DNA of 64,000 nucleotides from Pseudisothecium myosuroides. Taxonomy: Eukaryota; Streptophyta; Bryopsida; Hypnales; Lembophyllaceae. Positions 38,908 to 51,329 of the stretch are shown here, one piece after another. The notes below the pieces were generated by a model that did no database searches, was not told the DNA's origin, and saw nothing but the letters and a program-made list of their open reading frames with translations. A program made the position numbers and the translations under genes. Positions within the stretch are counted from its first letter, which is position 1. Every line of letters starts with the position of its first letter. The stretch lies in the NCBI GenBank assembly GCA_951799445.1, contig OX637290.1:21570987-21634986 (forward strand). The letters run 5' to 3'.

Positions 38908-41404
38908 TTACAAGTGTCGTTGATGCAAGCTAGGCTGAGATCCAGATGAGGGTTGACTATCCTTCGGCTGGTGGGTCTGATGTTGGCGAGCAAAGAATTC
39001 CTGAATCTCTTGTGGTGTCATGGCTGCACCGCCTGAACTTTGCGCCTCGTGCATTTTTGCTTGCAACTGTGGAATAACCATAAAAAAGTAGGATGAGAAA
39101 CAAAGTCATCTAAAGGTAAACAAGCCTTCTCTTATCATCACGCATTGTGATCAATCTGTTTAAGGGCTGGCACTCATACATAAAAAACAGCGTTCCATAA
39201 AATTAGACTGTTGCAGGAACCCTCAGACAACATCATAAAGAGAATCTTTGCTATGATTCATGAGGTCTGGTGACAATGATCATACAGAAGCCTTCCAATG
39301 ATACATAGAGAGGCCTCCATATGATCATTGTGACCGTAGGAAGACCTTTCCATGAATGCAGGGAAGATAATGTTTACGATGTTGAATAAAAGGTTCTGAA
39401 ACTATCTATTACAGGAAATTCTGTTTGAACAACTTCAGGCAGGGTTGCGAAACAAACTAAGAGCCATGTGCCTCTTGATAATTACCCCTTGGAAAACAGC
39501 TTGCTGTTGATCCACAGGAAAGCCTCGAAGCTGCTGCAGCATACCCATTTGCTGCACAATTCACACATTCAAACTATCACTATGAAAAGAACGAATTCAA
39601 CTTCGAACTAAACCACCTTGCACACATTATCTTTTAACAACTGAAACTATCAAAACACGCCATCGATCGAAACCAAGATTCTGACAATCACTTTATCCGG
39701 ACACCAAGATCTAGACTGTTGTGGACACCCTTGCATCTCTAAGTTTTCCTACAAACCCAGAGTCAGTATAATCTGATCAGGGCAATATCACGAATTGCAT
39801 CAGATTCTAAATATTCAACTGAAATCTACAGGTTTTTCCAACGGACAAGGACCAGAGGAGCAGTTACTTGAACTCACCTGTTGCTGAAATTTCTTGACTT
39901 CCTCCGTTTTCCTTGCAAAAGCTTCCGGTCCTAATTCCGCCTCTTCACAAGCCATCTCCTCTCTGACCAGTGATGTTACTAATCAGAACTCATATACCAT
40001 GTACAGATGGTGCCTGATAAGTTACCAAATACTCACTCACATGAAATCAATTACTGTCCCCTCTCGATAGAATATTTAGTAAACAAGATGAGAGGAAAAG
40101 CCAAGTAGATTTGAATGCAATGAAGTGGTACCCTCGTACTCACCGTGACACGAACTGATAGAATTGGATCATCAAATCACGATCGTTCGCATAAACAGTG
40201 TTCACCTTTCCCAGACAATCGATCCCAAACTTCGGATCTGAAAGCCTCACTGACGTTCAGTCATACAAGCTCATGACCATAGAGTATCTGTTTCGTGTTA
40301 AGTGCATCAAAAGATTTTACAACCAATGACTAAAATCATCAGTGGACTGTGATTATTCTACCTCAAGCCAAATAGGCAGAGACTTTTAATCAAATCATGT
40401 ACAGAAACAACAAACAATCGAAACCTTGACCCTATTCGTGAGTAAATAGAAGGGCAAATGAAAACGGAGGTCACCTACACCCATCTTGAGAAACAGCTCC
40501 TCCTGGACTTCAGTGGTCACATTCACTGCTTCCTGCCGCATCCAATATTTTGTTACTCAAGAAGAATAAGAAACAAACAAAGCCAACGCAACTGCTGGTA
40601 AAAAAACAAGCATCGCAGGTTGCTAAAATATTTGTAGACAAAAAGAAATTAACTGCACCCTCCAAACCATCAAAAGTCACAAATGGCTACAACACCCTAA
40701 TCTACCATATGATTGCAGATGACAATTACCTGTTTAGCCCTGACAGCATCAGCAATGCGGCGTTTTGTATCTGTTTTCATCCAAGTCAAGCAGGAGACAA
40801 CAATATTCGAACAAACAAAATCAAAGACAGTAGCAGTGATAATTGCGCCAAAAGAACACATACAAGCATCTTTCACACCTCAACATCTACACTAAGTAGC
40901 ACTTCAACACTATAAGGGATTGGAAAAAGCAACGTGGTTGCAGTAACAGATTCAAAGAACTTTAAAACAACATAATAGAGAGATTTGACTATGAAGTAAT
41001 TCATGGGCAGATCACCTACTTGTACCAAGCAACTGTTTGAACAATTTTCAAAGACATGAATGGAGGAATCTCCTTATGATTGACTTACTTAATTGCCATC
41101 TACATCTCCCTAAAACTTGTGTTCCAAAGACCCTGAACGTTCTAATTGACCTAAAACCTTGTCAAACCCTTTAATTAACAAAATTTTGTGTTTCAGCATG
41201 AATGTTCTCGGTGTCACTCTTCATAAGAAAGAACCAACACTGATATGAATGCAAGCACGCAGGCTCACCAGGTTGATCCAGAACGTTGGAGAAGTCGCGA
41301 AACAAATCCCGAAGCTGCTCTTTGGTGAGCATGCCTGTGGATTGCAAGTCAGGGTTGGATTGTCCTCCAAACACCCCTCCGCCCCAGTTGAAGAAGGATG
41401 CCAT
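38908..41404 (-). CDS. Conserved-looking protein of unknown function, 212 residues
   Basis: Seven exons join in phase: 41269-41404, 40730-40770, 40475-40532, 40144-40237, 39878-39962, 39486-39551 and 38908-39066 (complement). The start is the ATG of MASFFNWGGG; codons further upstream lack an ATG. The N-terminus is Gly-rich (about 8-15), followed by a helical segment TKEQLRDLFRDF (about 26-37), a charged middle part, a Gln/Met-rich helix around KKFQQQQMGMLQQL, and a hydrophilic Gln/His/Ser-rich tail. There is no signal peptide, membrane segment or catalytic motif. The clean seven-exon model with consistent phases argues for a real gene. I do not recognise the family and assign no function. 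Confidence 0.8.
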
Positions 41405-42223
41405 GATACCCAACTGAGAACGTGATTCCCGAACTTGTTACACTCAATTCACAAACCCTGCAACAAAGGGTTTTGTCTAAACCCAGGAATGTATTGTAAT
41501 GTCAGGCTTCTTTCTTCACATCAATCTTATGGAAATTTCAAGGGGAAAAAACGGCAAATAATTGACAAACTAGTTGTTACGGGGATCACGTACAATCTTC
41601 TTCCGATTGCGTCGACGATGAGCAGATTTCTCAGTTGGAGTAAGGATTGTTTGTGGATTCCTCCAAACTCAAGACGCGTGCGTCGTGAAAGCTTGGTGGA
41701 CTTTACCGACTAGCGGTAGTCGGCGACCGTTAGTCGGAGAGGGCCGACCGGCACGTTTCTATGTGGAATTTGTGGATGAAAATGTGTAGAAGGTTTAGGA
41801 TGAAAACATCTTAAGGGATGAAAATAATAGAGTTATCTTAAAAGTCACCCTTTCTTTGGTCCTTTGTTTGCTCCTAATTCTGTTTCATTTGAATTTTTAT
41901 TCAACTTGCAATTTTCTAGAATGATAACAAGGCATGATTGCACAATGACAATGAGCCAAAAAGTGACAAATAGGTCTGCCCCCGCCTCCCCTCCCCCATA
42001 AAAAGCACAAAAATCCCGCACCCTTGATTTGGACACAAAAAAATTGAAACCCATGTTTTTGCCATTGATTAAGAAAAAGATCTCTACTAATCTGAAACCC
42101 CTTGTTGTTGATCCAATCACAGAAAAAATTTGAAACCCTCCTTGTCGTTGTTGATGTTCAAAAAAACTGACAGCGTTGTTTGTTTCTAATTCTAGATTGC
42201 ATTTGAATTTTTATTCAACTTCA
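41405..42223. other. Intergenic DNA with a local duplication
   Basis: Contains the 5' flank of the unknown gene. Sequence at about 41870-41945 is repeated at 42185-42222 plus 42473-42510, the second copy being split by the MITE at 42224. No gene recognised. Confidence 0.5.
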
Positions 42224-42472
42224 CAAAATAGTGAAATCAGGTTGCCCCATACTAATTTGTCGACATTTGACACTAAATAAATATTTACTTCTATTATTTA
42301 AGAATGCACTATTTTTTAATTAGGTATTATTGTAATTGGGACTCATGAACCTCCATGTATACAAATGGAAACACATATATGTAGAAGTATTTGTTGACTT
42401 TAATGACTTAGAAAGTAATTTTCTTGAGATAAGGCAACTTAATTATTAAGGCAATCTAATTTCACTATTTTG
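42224..42472. mobile_element. 249-bp MITE with CAAAATAG ends
   Basis: Starts CAAAATAGTGAAATCAGGTT and ends with the near-complement ending CTATTTTG, about 22 bp of inverted repeat. The related duplicated host sequence at 41870-41945 lacks the insert between CAACTT and the following TTGCAATTT-like stretch, providing an empty site. It shares its body with the element at 31376-31537. The target duplication is not clean enough to name a superfamily. Confidence 0.75.
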
Positions 42473-43446
42473 TATTGTAAATTTATGAAATGATGGTAAG
42501 GCATGATTGCATGTAATGTAAGCACATTGAATTGTCTTCTTTCTAAATTCAAAATTTGAGCCTCACCCTACTGAAAAAAGATTGAAAGGTTTTCTGCATG
42601 ACTTGAGGTGCTAATTTGGATTTCATCCCCTCTTTTTGCAAGAGTAGGACTTAAGCCTCAATTTAGAAAAAAGGCAATCTATTGTAATTTGATTGCATGC
42701 ATTCATTTGTTATTATCATTTTCAAAAAGATACAAGTTCAATAAAAACTCGAATTCAATTTAGAACTAGGAAGAAACAATATTTTAAAACTAGGAAAAAA
42801 CAAAGGATCAAAGACAAACTGATTTTCATGACTTTTAGGATAAGGTCCTTCTAATATGTTTCCAATTCCCTATAGTTTTAACATTCTATGTCAAAAGCTT
42901 AAAAAATAATGGTTGTTCAATTCATTTACCGTACTTGGCTATTAGAATTGGCATTTTATGATGAATAATTAATCAAAGCTAGTAAAAGCAGTTTGGCTAG
43001 TTCTTTCACAATCAATTAAAGTTTTAATTGTTTTCAAAATTCCAATACTTTGTATGTGCCCACTTTGTCCATTGTGTCCAATATACTTTTATGAGCCATT
43101 TCTTCTTTGATTTGTGGAAAGAAGGCAATTGTTTTGTAGAAGTAGAAAGGTAGGAGGTACGACAATCCATGTGGGATATGTAAATTAAGATATAAAAGAG
43201 CTCCATAACATTTTTAACCTTTGAAGGAGGATGACACAACGAGAAAACAAGGCCCAAGTTTGAACAAAACCCTACGCAAACCATTTTGGCCTTCTCCATT
43301 ATACTTTTAACACTCCCCAAGGTATTATGGCAGAGGTATATCACATTTCAAGCAAGGAAGGGATTTGTCTTATCCTTGGTTAAGAATGTTTACTTATGTC
43401 AATTGCTCATAGTCTAGTCAAAATAATGCAATAATTGTTGTCACAT
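42473..43446. other. AT-rich intergenic DNA, no gene recognised
   Basis: A 106-residue minus-strand frame at 43024-43344 shows no known motif or splice partner. Confidence 0.45.
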
Positions 43447-44228
43447 TTAACCCCTAAAGTTCCATGATTATGTTTTCACCAAAAACGCTCAAAAATGCCA
43501 TTTTTAGTACAAGTACTAAATTTTTGGAATTTTTTTGACATATGTATCTATAGGATCTTGTAGTATACTAACTTGAGGACAAGTGGTAAAATTTTTAGAA
43601 ATTTCCACCGCGAGGATTGCAAGATATAAGCATTCTCTTTAATTAATGCCAATATTCCTAGATGCGTACATTTTGGATAGAAGTTGTGAAAAAATTGTCA
43701 TTTTGGGGGGCAGCAAAAACAAAAATAAAAAAAGTTTTTTTTCAAGGTTCAACCCTACAAATTTGTACTAGACTATTTTGGAAATGTGTAGAAAAATTTC
43801 AGAAACTTTGATCACATGGAGTGAAGTATATAACATTTGAAGCTAGAAGATTTTTTTTTTCAACCTTGCATGACAGGGCCAACAGACTTTAATACTTTCT
43901 AGAATGAGATCTTTACACTGTACATGATTATTTTTTACATTTGCATCTTGTAGTCATTTAAGTTATATACTTGCCAAATTTCAAAATTATAGGAGGAGTT
44001 TTGTACAATGCACATGCTTCCTAAGCAACTTGGATTGCCCAAAAAATTCAGAGCAACATAACTTTTGATCCAACACTTGATTGGAAAAAAATTATCTTCT
44101 TACTAAAAGGATACATGTTCACACCTTGTGTCAAAATTTTGTGAACATTCGACCAAAATTGACTTCGTGGGAACCTACCTAAGATTTCTTGCGTAGCTTG
44201 AATAGACACTTGGTCCTTTAGGGGTTAA
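43447..44228 (+). mobile_element. TTAA-flanked TIR element, type A, well preserved (782 bp)
   Basis: The left end is TTAA plus CCCCTAAAGTTCCATG and the right end is TTGGTCCTTTAGGGG plus TTAA. Both ends and both TTAA copies are intact, making this the cleanest type A copy in the window. It has a nearly identical left end to the copy at 10352 and no coding frame. Confidence 0.85.
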
Positions 44229-46519
44229 AATTCCTTAAAATCAAATTGTGATTTTGAAAGATTTTGTCAATAGTTGTGGTTTGACTTTGGACTTGTTTGA
44301 TTTGCATGTACAAATTTTTGGATGCACATTTCTGTTGCAAATATGTGAATATCATTTGTAAGCATGGTAAAATTTGAATGCATTTTCAATAAATTATTGA
44401 ATGTTAGGGCCTCAAAACTTCAATTTTGTAATTATTCAAGGACTTGTGAGGAACTGTCACTTGGCAATTGTTTTGATAGATGAAGTTTTGACACTTCAAT
44501 TGCTCTTTGACAGCAATGGCATTTAGATTGATCGCTTGGGCCATAAAAATCATTGAAAGTTTTCAAAAAAAATTCAATTTTTTGGTTCCTACTTTATATT
44601 GTTGTAATTTTGGTGAAATTATTGAAAGTCATCAATGTTTGCTCATTGTCATTGTGAAGGGATCATAATAAAGTATAGTGTAGGATTATACTCCTATGTA
44701 CCTTCCAATTTTCATTGAATTTTGAACTTGAGATATACTTCATGGCACATTAATGAAAAATAAACTCTTTACTTTCATCACATAGATATCATAAATAAGG
44801 TACCCCCCTAACCGACCAAATAAGAAATTCCGACATGATCTAGAGTAGTGAAGGCAAAACAAATATTTTTCAGAGGTACATCAATAGAAATGACATGGAT
44901 TGCAAAAAATTTGGTAATTTATTACTTGAATTGTAATTACTATGAATTTTGGGAGGCAAAAAGTGCGCCGGGCCCATGGCCAATGTCTAGATTCTTCCTA
45001 TTCCGATCATTCAATAACTTTTAACATAATCATCAATTTAAGCATGGTCAGAAATACGTGCACCTATAGGTCGGGAATGGGTCAGTGGTCGGGAATGGGG
45101 GGGATACCTTAGTAAAGACCTAAAGTTTGAATTTTCTTTATGTATTTAGATGAAGTTAGGATTGAGATTTATTGGTTACAACATTTATTTTAGAAACATT
45201 TTTTCCATTGAGAGGTCTTGACTCAAAAGTGAACATTTTATACATTTTTAGTGAAGCTCAAAATTCTAAGGACTTTTATAGGATATATACACAAGTTTTT
45301 TTTGACTATTTGAGGTTTTGATTGGGCACTTGAGAAACACCAATTTCACAAATGTTTAGTTTGAAAAACAAATTATAAATTTTGCAATTCACATAACTTT
45401 ATTAATTTGAGAGGTTCACAACTTTATCATTACTTGTGAAATTGGGATGTGGCTTTCAATTGTTCTCGCTAAATATAAGAAGCGCTATGATAATAAACTT
45501 TTTGCAATTTTTTTATAAAAATAGATGGATTATAGTAACTGAATCGGGTTTAATAAATAAATATTTATAAATATTTATAAAGACATTATAAGATTGTCTA
45601 TAATAGTTCATTTAAAAAATTATAATTATTATATTAAATATTATTTTTAATATTTTTAATATTTATATAATTTATAAATGTTTTTAATGTAAATTTTAAA
45701 AAATCTTTATTTTAAATCTAGGATTTAAGAATAGAAATTATAACTTCTGAAAGTGCTTCTTAATTTAAAGCCCCTAAACTAGTGTAATTTCATTTTTTCC
45801 AGTCAATCTTCTCTCTATTGCGTTTCCATTCATTTCATTGTATTTGCCCACATTAATTGCCAATTTAACTTTGATCAGTGGGGAAAAAAATATTTTTATT
45901 GTTAACCTTCTTCAAAGTTTAATGATATTTCACTAAATGAAAAGTTTTAAATCTCTATTCAAAGTAACCGTGCCAAAATACACTTTTGATTAACAATTTG
46001 TCATCTTTTAAATTTTTAAATTAAAACCCTAAAATTTCAAGTTTTTTTCAATTGAAATCAATAATGTTCTTTCTAATTGAAACTCAACTAGATGTTTTAA
46101 TAAGAAGAGTGGAAGACCATTGAAATCTTTGAAAATTATGATATAAAATTCAAATAATTGTAATATGAAATTGTAAAAATATATGTATTGTTCAATGTAT
46201 GGCAATGGTTGGCAAGAAAATTCTATAAAAATATGAGTATGATGTCTCCGCCAGTGGCTATATTCATTTATACATCTTTTGAAGAAGCAAGTTTTTGTCT
46301 GAGCAAGTCAATGCATACAAACTCTTTGATAAAGGTATCACAAAGATATTTGCAATTTTTCATTTGAAAAAGATATAATTTCAAAATTATAATGCTGCTA
46401 TTAATATTAAATTCTATTGGTCTTATATAATTAGCATCAAACATTGATTAAAATCTTGCATGAATTGAAGGACAATTTTAAAATAAGATTTCAATAAAAA
46501 TTAATATTTTGAATATTTT
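44229..46519. other. Very AT-rich intergenic DNA, no gene recognised
   Basis: Includes an extremely AT-rich stretch at about 45530-45720. No coding frame, RNA gene or element end could be supported. Confidence 0.5.
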
Positions 46520-47829
46520 ATGGATAGGAGTCTATTGTTGAAATTGAGGATGGAAGTTGGATGTGTGAATCATGGAGAAGGGCCACTACGGTGTATAATA
46601 GTTCCATATCAATCACCAATTAGAAAAACCACATGCAAATGGCACAAGCCTTTTAATTTTTTGAAGCAAGCATGTCCAATTTGGGCACCTCCATTAAATT
46701 TTGGAGAACCAATATTGAATCTAAAAGCTTTAACATGCATGCCTGGCTCAAAAGGGGGTGCATGTGTACGTGCATGGCAAATTGCATTTGCCTTCATTGG
46801 TTTTATGATTATTATTAAGATTAGGGGTTATCATTCTGTGACTGCTTTTGAGTATGTTTCAAAACAATGCTTTTGTTTTTACATAAATATAATATTAAAA
46901 TTTAAGCTAAAAGTGAAATCAAAATTTTCCTTTCATTTCCTAAAACACACTTATTAATATTTAAAACTGACTTTTAAGTTGACTATAAACATATAAATAA
47001 TTACAATGATGATCAAAGAATAATTTTGAAAAATTTGACTATTTCTGAACCAACTCTCAAAATCTTTACTAAATTTGCAAGTTCTAACATTGTACAATCA
47101 TTTTTTGTTACAAAATTTAGGTATTTTGTAACAGCAACAATGTTCCAATGTATTTGGAGTGCTATTTTGCTATTGTTAGACGTTTATGCTTTACTTACAG
47201 AGACTTGCCTGCATTATTGTTGTTTAATACACTTATTTTCTGTTGGTGATTGGGTAAGTGATTATTTTTTCATACATAAGAAAGAAATCCCTTTCTTATA
47301 ATTGGTATATTATTAGTATTTTTAAACATTTTTAAACAAGTCTTAAACATTAGAATTTGTAATTATTTTCTTAAAACTATATTTGTTTCATTTTGCAAGT
47401 ATTTAAACCAATTGGTACAATGCAACCATGTTGCTTGATGTATGGATTAAACAAAATAAAATCAATACTTCAAGCTTGCTTAATTTTGATGGAAACATTT
47501 TTAATCCTTCAATTTATAAAATAATTTGTAGAATATATAGTTTAGTTTTAAGTATCATTTTACAATAAGAAATAAGATTTGTAGCTTCTTATATTAATTA
47601 TAAAATAAAAATTCAACTATTGTGTGGACAGATTACATCTATGATGACATTTTCAGCTGCATGCGCAGTAGCAGGAATTACAACTTTAATAGATGATGAT
47701 TTGAACCAATGCACCCCCAATAATTGTAAAAAATACGAAGCAGCTGCCGCAATGGCATTTTGTGCTTGGTTTTTTAGTACAATTTCTTTCTTTTATTCCT
47801 TTAAACTTCAAGCTCTTCGATATGCGTGA
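46520..47829 (+). CDS. CASPL5: CASP-like (CASPL5-type) four-helix membrane protein
   Basis: Three exons (46520-46851, 47121-47253, 47632-47829) join in phase into 220 residues. Four membrane segments lie at about 85-101, 112-133, 156-175 and 192-212. Family marks are present: a CMPGS-type lead-in to the first helix, HSVTAF before the second, DVYALL, SVGDW-ITS entering the third, AGITTLIDDDL with a paired-cysteine loop (NQCTPNNC), and AMAF-AWF in the fourth. CASP-like proteins are plant MARVEL-related plasma-membrane scaffold-type proteins; group 5 roles are poorly known. The N-terminal 70 residues are variable in the family, so Met11 is an alternative start. The gene sits alone in very AT-rich DNA and its introns are AT-rich. 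Confidence 0.88.
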
Positions 47830-49831
47830 CCATAGTGGCATGCAATTCTTTATCCTTATTTCTTGTATTAATGCAAATCGTGTCACAATTTCATCCACTC
47901 ACATTCTCATCTATATGGTTTTTCATTCAATTTTTCTTACTAATTTTCAATGGCATTCATTGCAAACGTCTTCACAATAAAACCTTGCAATTTGATGAAA
48001 CCTTTCTGGTGTTTTTACATAGCAATATGCTTCATTCTAATAATATAAAAATAATCTTTATTTTTGTCATCATTGTATTGAGGGTTGATATTATGTGAAC
48101 ATAGGAGTGTAAGCCCATGAGTCTAGAATACTGCACACCTACATTATAGGTGTATATACTATAGAAATCATCTATGATTATAGGATTTATATGTTACAAA
48201 TATCCATATTATAGGTGTTTATGATACATACACTTTCTATAGCATGTGGTATCTATATTATAGGTACCTATATTGTAGGTTCAGTGCTCACAAGCTCGCA
48301 TTCATGGACTCACATACCATCACCGTTGTCACTGTATTCATGATAATTATTTGTTTTGTATTTGATTGTAAACCTTAATATTTGAATAATTAAAACATAT
48401 AGAAATGTGAAGTGTCTTTGAATGTGATAAACAACATGTGCTAAAATATAATCTAATGGTATTTAGGGAGTATGCCAAAAGCGAGGCGAGAAGTCACATA
48501 AATTTTATTATGGTCTACATTTGTATTAAATCTATATTTTGTTTATGTGTTTGGATTCATTGAATGTAATAAAATTTAAGAGTAAAATTTAAATATTTTA
48601 TTTTCATTACTAGTTCAATTTTATTTTAAAAAGTATTTGAATTGAAAATAAAACAAAATTTGAGACTGTAATTATTTCATTTGAGACTATAAATAAAATT
48701 TGATACTATTATAACAAAAATTAGAATGCATGAAAAAATGCATATCTAATAACTTAGATTATGAGAATGTAACACTAGTCTTGGACTTTTTAGACTTTAA
48801 AAAAATTAAGTAGCTTATAAGTAAGATTTGGATACAACCATGTCTTTATAATAATCTTTTAGAATCCCTTATTAAATTTCAAAGAATTTGCTTTTTCACA
48901 TTTCACAGGTTAGAAGGTTTGGAGGAATTTTGTCTCTATGAAATTGATTTGTTTATAACACCTAAACTTCTTTCAATTGTAAATCATGAATTGCTTCATT
49001 GATTAATTAATTAAAAAATTTAATTTAATAATGACCAAAATTCATTATAACTGTCAAATTGTAAAAAATTCTTCTCCTTATGAGCATATTTATAAGCCTT
49101 GTTCAGAAATTATGAAACATCAAGTGACCATATGGATGTTGAATAATAAAAAAAGTTCTTAGATGTACTTCATCTATTTCATATCATGCAATGTACTTGT
49201 ACTCACTTGAAAATGTTCATTGTCCACCCATCAGATGTTAATTTTTTTTGAGGTACATTCCCACCATATTAAGGGGAAAATACAAAATTAAAAAGGTTAT
49301 GATTTTGCACAATTGAATTGTTTGTACCAAGGGACAAATCTCCATCTTAATCCAAAGTGGTGCATATATAATATGGCATGGCAGGTGGTTTATGTTTTAA
49401 ATTCTAAAATGTTATAATTTTCACCATTGAATTATAATCTTCAAAATAATTGAGATGTTGAAATGGAATAGTAAAGGTATTTAAATTCAAAGGAAACGGT
49501 AGAATCTTTTTGTTCTCCAATAGAACTTCTCTAAGGTGAAGTTCTTTTAGGCAGTGACCTTTCTAAAGAGATGGAATATTGATTGCCTGGTCCTATACTA
49601 GGTTCAGTTTTAGATATGCACATCAGAGAAGCTCTTTGAGATTCTTGAGCATGGGACTTGAGCCTAATCCTAGGGCTATTACTTTAGGAAAGTTCTACAG
49701 TACTTCATTGATACTAACCTTCAATCTCAAGAAGAATGTTTATGGACTTATTTGAATTACACTTTAAACTTTATTAACCCCACTAAATTAAATTTTATAG
49801 TCTAACTCTTCACTTTTGATATGAATGTACC
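47830..49831. other. AT-rich intergenic DNA
   Basis: Beyond the CASP-like gene I see only AT-rich sequence and an irregular repeat at 48132-48290. No gene is supported. Confidence 0.5.
48132..48290. repeat. Irregular repeat of an ATATTATAGGT motif
   Basis: The motif A-T-A/C-ATTATAGGT recurs at about 48144, 48207, 48261 and 48273 with variable spacing, interspersed with similar palindromic TATAG/CTATA steps. Confidence 0.5.
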
Positions 49832-50430
49832 TTAACCCCTAAAGGACCGAGGGTGTTTGAGCATAGCTCTTGTTTTTTTGACGAGCTCGTATAACAAGCA
49901 TAATTTCTCATTTGTGTGCAATAACTTTGACAATTGCCACTGTTGAAATGAAAGAAGACTTATGTAACTTTCCTACGAAAAAAAGATCAATAAAATCGCA
50001 CAATTTTTGAGAAAATGCCACCGTAGACAAGATTGATGAAAGATGTTCAATTACGCAGTACTTTCTACATATGCTGAAATCCAAATGTTGAAATCGGAAT
50101 GCTCAAAAGAGCTCCAAAAACTTCTTTTTTTCCACAAGTACATATCATCATGATATTGATGTGTAATTTTTTTCAAATCATTTTGAAATGTGGAAAAAAA
50201 GATATGAGAATGTGAAGTGACAACCCAACACGCCTTTTCTATTCTCAAAAAACTCACCAAAAATTGCACACTCAATCATTTCTTGATTGGATTGTACCGA
50301 TGGATTCAGTGGAATAAATCATCTAGGGTCTTTTTATTGTTCACAGACTTTTAGTGAGGTTTACATTTCGTATTTTCTACAAATGTAGTTGCAAAAGCCA
50401 TGTGGTGGCCTCATGGTCTTTTAGGATTAA
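49832..50430. mobile_element. TTAA-type TIR element, tentative (599 bp)
   Basis: The left end is TTAA plus CCCCTAAAGGACCGAGG. The right end, complemented, is TTAA plus TCCTAAAAGACCATGAGG. A second candidate right end (CCTTGAGGGG plus TTAA) is at 51316-51329, so the element could instead extend to there and include the microsatellite. Non-coding. Confidence 0.5.
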
Positions 50431-50906
50431 GAAGTTTAGATTGAGCAAACTTCTAAGTTGTGTACAAATTGGAATTGAGCTTTCAAGTTCTTTAATGGTA
50501 TAATTACCTTAAGGCCTAACAACTTCTCGACAATAGAGGTTGTCAATGAATCATTCTATTTTGATATTTTTTGCACATAGATGTGCTTGAGATTTTTAAT
50601 TTTAATTGTAAAAAAATAAAAACTACTACATGTCTAGTATGCATGGAATTAATTGTACAAAATATTGACTGTTGGATTTTTAGATTATAACAATTTTAAG
50701 TAATCAATTTGTAGGTAAAAACACAATTTTTGAAAAAAAAATATTAAAAAATGGATAATGCTTTTTTATCCCCTTTGAAAAAATTAAATTTGAATCTAAG
50801 TCAAATTTAGTGTTTTTTTAATTTAATTTTTTTAAAAGCTCTCAAATTTGTGTACATTTTCAAACAAAAGTAAGTAAAATAACCAAAATTGACCAAATTG
50901 GATCCT

Positions 50907-50991
50907 ACATACATATACATATATATACACATACACATACACATACATACATATAAATATGTATGTATATATATACATACACATACATACA

Positions 50992-51049
<58 letters not shown>

Positions 51050-51088
51050 CATACACATACATACACATATACATATACAATATATATG
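50907..51088. repeat. Compound (TA)n / (ACAT)n microsatellite
   Basis: An uninterrupted TA run of about 22 units is centred on 51000-51043, flanked by ACATAC/ATGTAT repeats. Open frames here on both strands encode only Ile-Tyr-His repeats and are artefacts of the repeat. Confidence 0.95.
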
Positions 51089-51329
51089 CATCAATTTTTG
51101 AAATTCAATGGTTGATATCATCAACATATTTTTGGAGCATCTTCAAATTTTTTTTAATACTTTTCACATTGAAATTTTGAAATCCCCAAAATGCAACAAG
51201 TATGTCAACTTCTTACTTTACGGGATCACCTACTTTACAAATTATTGAGATTTATTTCATCCTACCAAGAATTTGCCATTGAAAATTTGAAAAAGACATA
51301 TTATGTCTTTGTAGGCCTTGAGGGGTTAA

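Noticed and set aside
50807..51180. Overlapping open frames rich in Tyr-Ile-His on both strands
   Set aside because: They are translations of the TA/ACAT microsatellite in several frames and encode no protein fold.
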